Origin: Pseudomonadales bacterium
GTDB lineage: Bacteria; Pseudomonadota; Gammaproteobacteria; Pseudomonadales; Azotimanducaceae
Direction: 5' to 3'
NCBI GenBank assembly: GCA_041395945.1
Contig: JAWKZN010000001.1
Coordinates: forward strand, 1,302,001-1,366,000
Length of the DNA: 64,000 bases
Made by a program: the position numbers and the translations under genes. Positions 54,634-63,132 of the stretch are shown here, piece by piece. The notes beneath the pieces were generated by a model, which saw nothing but the letters and a program-made list of their open reading frames with translations, was not told the origin of the DNA and ran no database searches. The stretch's first letter is position 1, and each line of letters opens with the position of its first letter.

Positions 54634-55101
54634 CTAGGTATTCGAGGCCTTATCCCCTGCGCCGCCGGCAAGCTCCTTCATCCTGGCTTCGAAACGGTTG
54701 CGGATGACTTCAAAAGCCTTCGCCTGCGCACCGGCGGCCGTTTCGGAGAGCTTCTGCATGTTGGTGAGCGCTTCTTCGATGACCTCCTTGCTCAATGCCG
54801 ACTGCCTCTCCAGTGCCTCATTCGCCGAACCCGGCATGCCCTGGGTCAGGGAATCCTGCCAGCGCTTCACGGCACTTTCGAAGATCTCGCGCTGTTGTTC
54901 GGCCAGCGCCTGCCAGCCTTCGTTCATCGCCTTGCCCGCCTCCTGCAGCGCCTCGAAATTCCTGCGTTCGGATTCTAAAATCGCACTGACATCCACGCCA
55001 GGTACTTTGAACTGCTCGCGCATCTGCTCCAGCACCTGCTCTATGTTCAGATTGGGCCATCCGAACGGGTTGCTCTGCTGCGCGTCCTGCTTGTCTGACA
55101 T
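54634..55101 (-). CDS. phasin-family protein
   Basis: The 155-residue, mostly helical protein (FKVPGVDVSAILESERRNFE, then VIEEALTNMQKLSETAAGAQ) matches phasins, which coat polyhydroxyalkanoate granules. No PHA synthase is in the window. It is 18 bases upstream of mauE on the same strand, and may head the phasin-mauE-mauD-aminotransferase run. Confidence 0.82.
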   Translation of the reverse strand: MSDKQDAQQSNPFGWPNLNIEQVLEQMREQFKVPGVDVSAILESERRNFEALQEAGKAMNEGWQALAEQQREIFESAVKRWQDSLTQGMPGSANEALERQSALSKEVIEEALTNMQKLSETAAGAQAKAFEVIRNRFEARMKELAGGAGDKASNT

Positions 55102-55256
55102 CTCTTCCTCTCATTACCCGGCTCGGGTTCCTGGTGTGAATCACTCGCTATGCGCCTCGTGGGGATTCTTCGCCCCGTCGTGGCATTAGTCAAACTGCGC
55201 CGGATCCGTAGAATGTCCGCCTGGGCTGGCCTCTCCGGCATTGCGGGACTACGAAT

Positions 55257-56354
55257 TTGGATCCACTTTCACAGGCAGCACTGGGTGCGGTGGTTGCCCA
55301 GAGCGCCGGTCAGCGCCAGCTGGGTCTGCGCGTGGTCGCGGTCGGCGCAGTCGCCGGCGCGATGCCCGACATCGATGTCCTGTTTTCGATCAACGGCGAT
55401 TTTATCGACCAGCTCATCACCCATCGGGGTATCACCCATTCCCTGTTTTTCGCCCCGGTGGCGGGCCCTCTTCTGGGCTGGCTCGTCTGGAAAGCTGAAC
55501 GACCGCCGGTACCCGGCACCGCGCACCAGGACCGCGTGCGCCTGTATCGATGGATTCTGGTTGTCAGTCTGGCGATTTTCTCCCATCCCCTGCTGGACCT
55601 GCTGACGCCGTACGGCACCCAGCTGCTGCAGCCTTTCAGCGATACCCGCTTCGCGATCAATGCGATGCCGATCATCGATCCCGTTTACACACTGCTGCTG
55701 CTGCTTGGCCTCGGCATCGCCTGGCGGTTCGCGAAGGCAGATGTTTCCAACAGCGTACCGGACACACCCGCGCGAGCCCGGCCAGCGCAGCTGACCGCCC
55801 TGTTGACTCTGATCCTTTCCACCGCCTATCTCGGCTGGGGTTGGGCGCTGAACCGTCATACGGAAGTCATCGCTGTGCAGCAGCTTGCCGCGCAGGGAAT
55901 CAGACCCGTACGTCTGGCCGCTTTCCCGACCGTGCTGCAGATTCACTACCGGCGCGTGGTTGCACGTCTGCCGGATCAGGACCTGGTTGGTTACTACTCC
56001 AACTGGGCACCCTGTGAGATCACCTGGCGCGGCGCGACCAGCGCCGGGGGACCGCTGCTCGACAGCTACCGGAATACCAGGGAAGGACGGGTGTTCGACT
56101 GGTTTTCAATGGGCTGGACACACTACAGCCTGAGACCCGGCAGCGGTGGATATGATCTGATCGCCAGTGACCTGCGTTATGGTTTCGACGAGGATCCAGC
56201 CCGCAGCATATTTTCCCTGTCGACCAGACTCGATTTCACCGGGCTGATTCGCGCACCCATTGCCGTCGGTCGAGACATGAGAATGGACCCGGGAGACACG
56301 CTTGCGAATCTGCTGACAGCAACCTACACACCCGTGTGCCGGTTCCTGCAGTAA
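55257..56354 (+). CDS. YdjM-like metal-dependent hydrolase (DUF457) membrane protein
   Basis: The 365-residue protein starts MDPLSQAALGAVVAQS, has GAVAGAMPDIDVLF and the metal-type LITHRGITHSLFFA followed by FSHPLLDLLTPYGTQLL, then a long soluble C-terminal domain. Membrane helices around residues 60-160. YdjM-type proteins are inner-membrane proteins of unclear substrate. Divergent from phasin. Confidence 0.85.
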   Translation: MDPLSQAALGAVVAQSAGQRQLGLRVVAVGAVAGAMPDIDVLFSINGDFIDQLITHRGITHSLFFAPVAGPLLGWLVWKAERPPVPGTAHQDRVRLYRWILVVSLAIFSHPLLDLLTPYGTQLLQPFSDTRFAINAMPIIDPVYTLLLLLGLGIAWRFAKADVSNSVPDTPARARPAQLTALLTLILSTAYLGWGWALNRHTEVIAVQQLAAQGIRPVRLAAFPTVLQIHYRRVVARLPDQDLVGYYSNWAPCEITWRGATSAGGPLLDSYRNTREGRVFDWFSMGWTHYSLRPGSGGYDLIASDLRYGFDEDPARSIFSLSTRLDFTGLIRAPIAVGRDMRMDPGDTLANLLTATYTPVCRFLQ

Positions 56355-56392
56355 CGGGAACCGGGGTGCGGTACAGGGCCCCATCCCGCACA

Positions 56393-56482
56393 ATGCGCCG
56401 GGAGCGGCAGATGCGCCGGGAACGGCAGATGCGCCGGGAACGGCAGATGCGCCGGGAACGGCAGATGCGCCGGGAACGGCAG
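56393..56482 (+). repeat. 18-bp tandem repeat upstream of nhaC
   Basis: Five consecutive copies of ATGCGCCGGGARCGGCAG start at 56393, 56411, 56429, 56447 and 56465; only the first has a G at the variable position. On the plus strand each copy carries GGGAA about 6 bases before the next ATG. The frame from 56393 encodes five MRRERQ units plus RRRIH and ends in a TGA (56498-56500) overlapping the nhaC TTG. Confidence 0.97.
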
Positions 56483-56496
56483 AGAAGGAGGATTCA

Positions 56497-58011
56497 TTGA
56501 GCGACAGGCATTCTGCGCAGAGGGATGTGCGCCGGCAGAAGCAGGCGCGCCAGGCCAGTCGAGGCGATGCTGCTGTCACCATTGGCTTGACGGTCGGCCT
56601 GCTCGCGTTGTCCGTCATCCTCTTCGGCAGCGATTCATCCAGCGGCGCCAATCAGATCGCCCTGGTGATCGGTGCAGTGATCGCCACCATCGTCGGGATC
56701 AAGAACGGGCATACCTGGCAGGTGATCGAAGAGAACATTGTCGCAGGGATCGCGACCGCGCTGCCGGCGATCATGATTCTGTTTTCAGTGGGCAGTCTGA
56801 TCGGTGCGTGGATGCTGTCTGGCACCGTGCCGACCATGATCTATTACGGACTACTGCTGCTCGATCCCGCTTTCTTCTACCCGGCCAGCTGCCTGCTCTG
56901 TGCAATCACCGCACTGTCCATCGGCAGTTCCTGGACCGTCGCCGGCACGCTCGGCATCGGTCTGATCGGGGTAGCAGCCGGCATGGGTCTTTCGGTGGAG
57001 ATTACGGCAGGCGCGATCATCTCCGGCGCCTATTTCGGGGACAAGATGTCTCCCCTGTCTGATACCACCAATCTCGCCCCTGCGGTCACGGGTATCGACA
57101 TTTTTACCCACATTCATCACATGGTCTGGACCACGGCACCCAGCTTTCTGGCAGCACTGGCCGGGTTTGCCGTCATCGGCCTGTCGGTATCCGCGGGTTC
57201 AGCGCCTGACACACTGCTGGCAACTCTGTCGGCACTTGATGAGAATTTCACAATCAATCCGGTCATGCTCACCCCGGTGCTGCTGGTGGTTTACCTGGCC
57301 TACCGGAAAACACCCGCGGTTGCATCGATCCTCGCCGGTGTCCTGGCGGGCGTGGTCGTGGCACTGCTGTTCCAGCACCCTGCCGTGATGGGATTGTCGG
57401 CAGACACCGAAACAGGCGCAGCCGCCGCGATGCTGAAGTCTGTATGGACCGTGCTCTTCAACGGCTACAGCGCGAATACGGGTAACAGTGCGCTCGACTC
57501 ACTGCTGTCGCGTGGCGGCATGAGTTCGATGCTGAACACGGTGTGGCTCATCCTTGCCGCCCTGAGTTTCGGTGCGGCAATGGAGAAAGCCGGCATTCTG
57601 GAACGGGTCGTGCGCGGTCTTGTCGAACGTGTCCGCAGTGTCGGCGCTCTGATCGCGACTACGGTAGGAACCTGTGTGGGGGTGAATGCCCTCGCCGCGG
57701 ATCAGTACATGTCCATCGTGATCACAGGCAGGATGTTCGGCGATGCCTACACAGAGCGGGGTCTCCATGCAAAAAACCTGGCGCGGACTCTGGAGGACGG
57801 TGGCACCATAACTTCACCCCTGGTGCCCTGGAATACCTGCGGTGCTTTCATGGCAGCAACCCTCGGTGTGCCCACCCTCGCCTACCTGCCGTTCTGCTTC
57901 TTCAATCTGATCAATCCGTTCGTCGCCATAGGCTACGGTTACGCGGGCTTCAGGATCGAACCCCTGGCAGTCGAGGACGAGAGAGCCGGAGTGGCGCCGG
58001 GGAGCCTCTGA
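56497..58011 (+). CDS. nhaC: Na+/H+ antiporter, NhaC family
   Basis: The 504-residue protein has about twelve membrane segments. Typical stretches include AVIATIVGIKNGHTWQVIEE, LSIGSSWTVAGTLGIGLIG, SGAYFGDKMSPLSDTTNLAP and LEDGGTITSPLVPWNTCGA. The start is TTG at 56497 with an AAGGAGG tract six bases before, an unusually strong ribosome site for a weak start codon. Stop abuts that of coaX (TGATCA). Confidence 0.94.
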   Translation: MSDRHSAQRDVRRQKQARQASRGDAAVTIGLTVGLLALSVILFGSDSSSGANQIALVIGAVIATIVGIKNGHTWQVIEENIVAGIATALPAIMILFSVGSLIGAWMLSGTVPTMIYYGLLLLDPAFFYPASCLLCAITALSIGSSWTVAGTLGIGLIGVAAGMGLSVEITAGAIISGAYFGDKMSPLSDTTNLAPAVTGIDIFTHIHHMVWTTAPSFLAALAGFAVIGLSVSAGSAPDTLLATLSALDENFTINPVMLTPVLLVVYLAYRKTPAVASILAGVLAGVVVALLFQHPAVMGLSADTETGAAAAMLKSVWTVLFNGYSANTGNSALDSLLSRGGMSSMLNTVWLILAALSFGAAMEKAGILERVVRGLVERVRSVGALIATTVGTCVGVNALAADQYMSIVITGRMFGDAYTERGLHAKNLARTLEDGGTITSPLVPWNTCGAFMAATLGVPTLAYLPFCFFNLINPFVAIGYGYAGFRIEPLAVEDERAGVAPGSL

Positions 58012-58785
58012 TCAGGTATTGAGCCGTACCGCCTCGCGCAGGCCCTGCAGAATCAGATCGGGAATGACCGCATCGAAAAGATCTTCGGCATCGAACAGAT
58101 GCGCAAAACCGCCGGTAGATATCACCATCGGTGCTTCACTGTCGCGGAAGGCTTCGTCGGTGATACGGCGAACCAGTTCCTTCACCATGCCCACATTGCT
58201 CCAGTACAGGCCGTTCTGGATGCTCTCGACCGTGGATCGGCCAATCGCCGATTGCACCGGGACGATCTCCACTGAGGGCAGCTGGGCGGTTTTTTCTTCG
58301 AGTGCCTCCATCGCCAGACGTACACCGGGGATGATGTTACCGCCGAGGAAGGTACGGTCCTTGCGGATGGCACAGACGGTCGTCGCGGTACCGAAATCGA
58401 TCACGATGAGATTGCGGCCCGGATAAAGGGTGACGGCACCCAGCGCGTCGATGATGCGATCCGCACCCACCTCCTTCGGATCCTTGTAGTCGATCTTCAA
58501 TCCGGTTTTGACCCCGGGACGGATCACCAGGGGTTCCAGCTGAAAATATTTCTGGCAGCAGGAGCGCAGGGAATACAGCATGTCCGGGACCACGGAGCAG
58601 ATGGCGATCTGTGTGACGGACTCAGGCTGCACACCATTCTCCCGCAGCGCACCGCGCAGGAACACACCGATCTCATCCGACGAGCTGCGCATGGTGGATG
58701 TGCGCCGGAACTGCAGCGCCAGCCGCTCGCCTTCGTAAACACCGCAGTAGATCTGGCTGTTGCCGACATCCAGACAGAGCAACAT
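58012..58785 (-). CDS. coaX: type III pantothenate kinase
   Basis: CoaX phosphorylates pantothenate as the first step of CoA synthesis. From ATG 58785 the 257-residue protein has MLLCLDVGNSQIYCGVY (phosphate-1 motif), KEVGADRIIDALGAV, VIDFGTATTVCAI and PGVRLAMEALEEKTAQLP. The open frame to 58917 is not family-like. Converges on nhaC with no spacer. Confidence 0.95.
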   Translation of the reverse strand: MLLCLDVGNSQIYCGVYEGERLALQFRRTSTMRSSSDEIGVFLRGALRENGVQPESVTQIAICSVVPDMLYSLRSCCQKYFQLEPLVIRPGVKTGLKIDYKDPKEVGADRIIDALGAVTLYPGRNLIVIDFGTATTVCAIRKDRTFLGGNIIPGVRLAMEALEEKTAQLPSVEIVPVQSAIGRSTVESIQNGLYWSNVGMVKELVRRITDEAFRDSEAPMVISTGGFAHLFDAEDLFDAVIPDLILQGLREAVRLNT

Positions 58786-58945
58786 AATTCCCCCGATAAA
58801 AGCTGGTGAACCCGCTGGCGGACTGTCTGTTCGAATCAGGCTGATGGATATCAGACTGCACAGCCCCGCGGGGCTGGCAGGATAGCGAGCGCGGGTACAC
58901 GACGTCCAGCCGGTCACCGCCTTTCACTCAACCAGGTCAGTTCCC

Positions 58946-59941
58946 ATGAGATTCAGACTCCGCTCCCTGATCGCGCTCGCTGCAGCCATGGTCGGTTTCA
59001 CCGCACCCGCTCATTCAGCCACATCCGCAGACGTGGTGCGGGTCGGCATCATCATCAACCCTTATGCCGGTGACAGAGCCGGTCCGGAGCAGGATGAGGA
59101 TGCAGCAGCCATGCTGCGCGGAGGATTGCCGGAACTGATCGTCGCTGCGGGCGCCCGGATCGAGGATATCCAGACGGTAAAGCTTCTCGCTGAAGACGAA
59201 AAGGCCTACGGCCGCTGGAACCGGTTCGGTCTGGCGAGCGGACACCTGGCCGGTATGGCGAGTGCCAACGAAGCCGCGGGTGTTCTCAATCTGGGACTGT
59301 ACAACAACTGCGGCTCGCTGATGGGCATGCTCGGTGGATTGCGCCACTCAGCACCCACACCCCTGCGGGTGGGTCTGGTGTGGATAGACGCCCACGGAGA
59401 TTACAACACCCCGGAAACCTCCCTCTCCGGCATGCTCGGTGGAATGCCGGTTGCCATCGCGGCGGGTGATGGGCTGAGCAGAATGCGCGAACAGGCGGGA
59501 CTCGAAGTACCTCTGCCCAAGGAGAACATCATCATGGTGGGTGTGCGGGATACGGACCCGCTGGAACAGGCGCGTATCGAAGCGGATGGCATTCCCCAGG
59601 TGAGCACCGAGGATGTGCGAAGTCTCTCTGCAAATCTGCACGGACAGATGAAACGCTTAAGCGAAATATCCGATATCGTGTACGTGCACGTTGATCTCGA
59701 TGTGCTGGATCCCGCCGAGGTCTCCGGTCATCCCCTGACCGTGCCGAATGGGCCTACCGGCGCCGAGCTCGGTGAAGCCATCCGGGTCATGTTCGAGTAT
59801 CCGAAAACCCACGCTCTGGGCATCGCCTCCTACCCGCACACCGACGATCCGGGTCAGCTGACCCTGAAGGCCGTTCACCGCATGGTTGAGGGCGCGATTC
59901 GAGGACTCCAGAACCGGGCAACTTCGCCCTCTGCAGACTGA
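58946..59941 (+). CDS. exported arginase/agmatinase-family protein
   Basis: An N-terminal signal peptide (RLRSLIALAAAMVGFTAPAHS) precedes an arginase fold. Metal motifs are VWIDAHGDYN and VYVHVDLDVLDPAEVSGHP, both intact. The first metal-His motif (GGxH) is replaced by YNNCGSLMGMLGG, with Cys in place of His, as in some non-classical arginase-family members. The substrate is unknown; 331 residues. Divergent from coaX. Confidence 0.85.
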   Translation: MRFRLRSLIALAAAMVGFTAPAHSATSADVVRVGIIINPYAGDRAGPEQDEDAAAMLRGGLPELIVAAGARIEDIQTVKLLAEDEKAYGRWNRFGLASGHLAGMASANEAAGVLNLGLYNNCGSLMGMLGGLRHSAPTPLRVGLVWIDAHGDYNTPETSLSGMLGGMPVAIAAGDGLSRMREQAGLEVPLPKENIIMVGVRDTDPLEQARIEADGIPQVSTEDVRSLSANLHGQMKRLSEISDIVYVHVDLDVLDPAEVSGHPLTVPNGPTGAELGEAIRVMFEYPKTHALGIASYPHTDDPGQLTLKAVHRMVEGAIRGLQNRATSPSAD

Positions 59942-59976
59942 AGGCTCTGACGCACCCGGATTCGCTCCCTGGCGGG

Positions 59977-60669
59977 TCAGGCTGTCGGGTATGCGCTGCC
60001 CCAGCTGTCGAGATAGGCGAGTTTTGACACCGGCCGTCGGCTGATGGGTCCGTGACCGCGTCCCACGGGATAGCCAATGGGAATGAACGCACAGGTGTAC
60101 CAGGGATCGGGTATGCCCAGCAGTGCCCGGACCTCTGCTTCGCGGAAACACAGCAATGTGGTCAGGGTGCATCCCACCCCCTCGGCCCGACAGGCGAGCA
60201 TGGCGTTCTGCACCGCCGGGTAGACGGATCCACCGCCCACCACGCTGGGTCGACCCAGTTCGGCATCCGTGATGGCCATGATCTGGGGATTGAAACAGAA
60301 CACCAGAATCACGGGAGCGTCACCGAAGTGTTCACCGAGATGGTCTGCGGCTGCCAGCATTCGTACCTGCTTTTCTTTGGCCTCACCGGTCATCTGTTCG
60401 AGCCCCTGGCGGGCGCCTGCCGCATACCGGCCCCATTCAGGGCGATACAGATCACCCAGACCCCGGCGTAGACCCTCGTCTCTCACCACAAGCACCCGCC
60501 AGGGCTGTACATTACCGCCGCTGGGCGCGAAGGCTGCCGCCTGCAGAATCCGTCCCAGCACCGGGTCGGGTAACGGATCCGGTTTGAGCCGGCGCACGGC
60601 GCGCAGGGTGCTCATGGCATCGTAGAGTGGCGTGGCGGGAACGCGGTCAGCTTCTGAATTGGAGCTCAC
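59977..60669 (-). CDS. nitroreductase-family FMN oxidoreductase
   Basis: The 230-residue protein has the FMN-binding LRAVRRLKPDPLPDPVLGRI, FAPSGGNVQPWRVLVV and a C-terminal FIPIGYPVGRGHGPISRRPV. It belongs to the NfsA/FRP-like fold family that reduces nitro groups or other electron acceptors with NAD(P)H. The substrate cannot be told. Converges on the arginase-like gene. Confidence 0.9.
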   Translation of the reverse strand: MSSNSEADRVPATPLYDAMSTLRAVRRLKPDPLPDPVLGRILQAAAFAPSGGNVQPWRVLVVRDEGLRRGLGDLYRPEWGRYAAGARQGLEQMTGEAKEKQVRMLAAADHLGEHFGDAPVILVFCFNPQIMAITDAELGRPSVVGGGSVYPAVQNAMLACRAEGVGCTLTTLLCFREAEVRALLGIPDPWYTCAFIPIGYPVGRGHGPISRRPVSKLAYLDSWGSAYPTA

Positions 60670-60692
60670 AAATATCTCCTAAGCGATTGAAA

Positions 60693-61478
60693 CTATTCTT
60701 TTCGTACTACACCAGACCCGGTAATGGACTGACGCACATGCGGATCCCCCCGGTAGCGCACCCTGCCCGAACCGCTGAGGGTGACATTGAGGTGATCGTC
60801 CACCCAGACCCGGGCAGAGCCGGAGCCGGCGAGATTGATGGTGGCGTCAGCGCTGCGCAGTTCCAGAGCCTGCAGGGCGCCGCTGCCGGAAAGACTGACC
60901 ACCTGGGTTGCCACGGTACCGGCAAAGAACAGGCGACCGGATCCGGATGCGGACCCGGACAGAGTCTGTGCGGTCAGCGCTTTCACATGCAATGAGCCGG
61001 ATCCTGCCACCGCGGCAGTGAGCGCCTGCCCTTCGAATGTGCCAATCTCCAGGCGCCCGGAGCCGATGACCTTGAGATCGAGGGTGTCTGAGGCCATGGC
61101 GCCCGAGCGCAGATAGCCGCTGCCTTCCACGCCGACCCGGTCGAGTTTCCGGTAACCGACCGCAATCAGGATTGGCGCCTTCGAACGCAACGGCGAGGTC
61201 CCGGCAACTTCGATCCGCAACACACCGTTTTCGACCTCGGTAAGGATGCGGGCCTGCACCTCGGGGGCCGCATCCAGGGTGAGGGATTCAGCGTCCGAAA
61301 GGCTGAGTGTCAGCTCGCCGGGTGCGGCAAACTCCACGGCATGAAATGCTGTAACCACCCGTACTTCGGTTTCCGCCAGCGCCGGAGCTATCCAGGCAAG
61401 CAGAGCTGCCCCGACGATCATGCCCATCCCTGTGTGGCGGCACTCGCGCGACCCGAGTCGATTCCGCAGTAATCTCAT
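60693..61478 (-). CDS. exported GIN-domain (DUF2807) protein
   Basis: The protein has an N-terminal signal peptide (GMIVGAALLAWIAPALAE) and a beta-helix of repeated GSG turns (GVEGSGYLRS, GSGRLEIGTF, GSGSLHVKAL, GSGRLFFAGT), the putative auto-transporter adhesin head GIN domain. It is probably periplasmic or outer-surface; 261 residues. Ends 23 bases after the nitroreductase start. Confidence 0.88.
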   Translation of the reverse strand: MRLLRNRLGSRECRHTGMGMIVGAALLAWIAPALAETEVRVVTAFHAVEFAAPGELTLSLSDAESLTLDAAPEVQARILTEVENGVLRIEVAGTSPLRSKAPILIAVGYRKLDRVGVEGSGYLRSGAMASDTLDLKVIGSGRLEIGTFEGQALTAAVAGSGSLHVKALTAQTLSGSASGSGRLFFAGTVATQVVSLSGSGALQALELRSADATINLAGSGSARVWVDDHLNVTLSGSGRVRYRGDPHVRQSITGSGVVRKE

Positions 61479-61617
61479 ACCAGCTCCTGTCAGTGCAGAG
61501 TGTGCAGTCTGTCAGCATTGACCAGCCCGGGCAAAGCACCCGTCCGCGTCAACACGGCGGCGTGATCTCGGGCGCGGAAAGCGATTACAATCCCCACAAA
61601 CTCACCCGGGAATCACT

Positions 61618-63117
61618 ATGAGCCTTGAATACGGACACTTCATCAATGGCAACAGCGTGCCAGGCAGCAGCGGTCGCTACTGGGAGGTGTTCAATCCCTC
61701 GCTCGGCGAGGTCCGGGGCCGGGTAGCGCTGGCAAGTGCTGCAGAGCTCGATACGGCAGTACGCAGCGCCCAGGCGGCACAGCAGGAATGGGCGGCGGTG
61801 AATCCGCAAAGACGCGCCCGGGTACTGTTCAAGTTCAAGGCGCTGGTCGAGGCAGACGCGGATCACCTGGCCCGCCTGCTCTCGGAAGAGCATGGCAAGG
61901 TCATTGCGGACTCCCACGGCGACCTGCAGCGTGGCCTCGAGGTGATCGAATTCGCCTGTGGTATTCCACACCTGCTCAAGGGTGAGTACACCGAGGGTGC
62001 CGGACCGGGGATCGACGTGTACTCCATGCGTCAGCCGGTGGGCGTGGCGGCGGGTATCACCCCGTTCAACTTTCCGGCGATGATTCCGATGTGGATGTTC
62101 GGGCCCGCCATCGCCTGCGGTAACGCCTTCATCCTGAAGCCTTCAGAAAAGGACCCCGGCGTGCCCATGCGACTCGCCGAGCTGATGCTGGCAGCTGGCG
62201 CACCGGCCGGACTGCTGAACGTCGTCAATGGTGACAAGGAAGCGGTGGACGCCATCCTCACCCATCCTGGAATCCAGGCGGTGAGCTTCGTGGGCTCTTC
62301 AGACATCGCGCAGTATGTTTACGCCACCGGGACTGCCCACGGCAAGCGCGTGCAGGCGATGGGTGGCGCAAAGAATCACGGCATCGTGATGCCGGATGCA
62401 GACTTTGAGCAGACGGTCAGGGACATGGTGGGGGCCGCTTTCGGCTCGGCCGGTGAACGCTGCATGGCGCTGCCGGTGGCTGTCGCTGTCGGCAAGGGTA
62501 CCGCAGAGCGGCTGATCGAACGGCTGCTTCCGGAGATCGAAGCGCTGCGCGTGGGTATTTCCACAGATACTGACGCCCACTATGGTCCCGTGGTGACCGC
62601 CGCGCACCGCAAACGCGTCTGTGATTACATTCAGATGGGGGTGGACGAAGGCGCGGAACTGCTGGTCGATGGCCGTGATTTTTCCCTGCAGGGTTACGAG
62701 CAGGGCTTTTTCATCGGACCCAGCCTGTTCGATAAAGTACAGCCAGCCATGCGCAGCTATCAGGAGGAGATATTCGGGCCGGTCATGCAGATCCTTCGCG
62801 CCGATTCACTCGAAGCTGCCATCGAACTGCCTACCAGACACCAGTACGGCAACGGTGTCTCCATATTTACCCGCAATGGCGGCGCTGCGCGGGAATTTGC
62901 CCGGAGGGTGAGTGTCGGTATGGTGGGAATCAACGTGCCGATACCGGTGCCGGTCGCCTATCACACCTTTGGTGGCTGGAAGCGCTCTGCTTTCGGCGAC
63001 GCCAACCAGCACGGCACCGAAGGCGTGCGCTTCTACACGAAGATCAAAACCGTTACACAGCGCTGGCCGGAGGGTGGTCCTGCCGGTCAGAGCTTCGTGA
63101 TCCCCACCATGCAATAG
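61618..63117 (+). CDS. mmsA: methylmalonate-semialdehyde dehydrogenase (CoA-acylating)
   Basis: MmsA converts methylmalonate semialdehyde to propionyl-CoA in valine and inositol breakdown. The 499-residue protein has GVAAGITPFNFPAMIPMWMF, the catalytic Cys in GSAGERCMALPVAV, and C-terminal HTFGGWKRSAFGDANQHG. The adjacent acyl-CoA dehydrogenase and typical mmsA spelling support valine catabolism. Confidence 0.95.
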   Translation: MSLEYGHFINGNSVPGSSGRYWEVFNPSLGEVRGRVALASAAELDTAVRSAQAAQQEWAAVNPQRRARVLFKFKALVEADADHLARLLSEEHGKVIADSHGDLQRGLEVIEFACGIPHLLKGEYTEGAGPGIDVYSMRQPVGVAAGITPFNFPAMIPMWMFGPAIACGNAFILKPSEKDPGVPMRLAELMLAAGAPAGLLNVVNGDKEAVDAILTHPGIQAVSFVGSSDIAQYVYATGTAHGKRVQAMGGAKNHGIVMPDADFEQTVRDMVGAAFGSAGERCMALPVAVAVGKGTAERLIERLLPEIEALRVGISTDTDAHYGPVVTAAHRKRVCDYIQMGVDEGAELLVDGRDFSLQGYEQGFFIGPSLFDKVQPAMRSYQEEIFGPVMQILRADSLEAAIELPTRHQYGNGVSIFTRNGGAAREFARRVSVGMVGINVPIPVPVAYHTFGGWKRSAFGDANQHGTEGVRFYTKIKTVTQRWPEGGPAGQSFVIPTMQ

Positions 63118-63132
63118 CCGGGAAGCAGTTAA

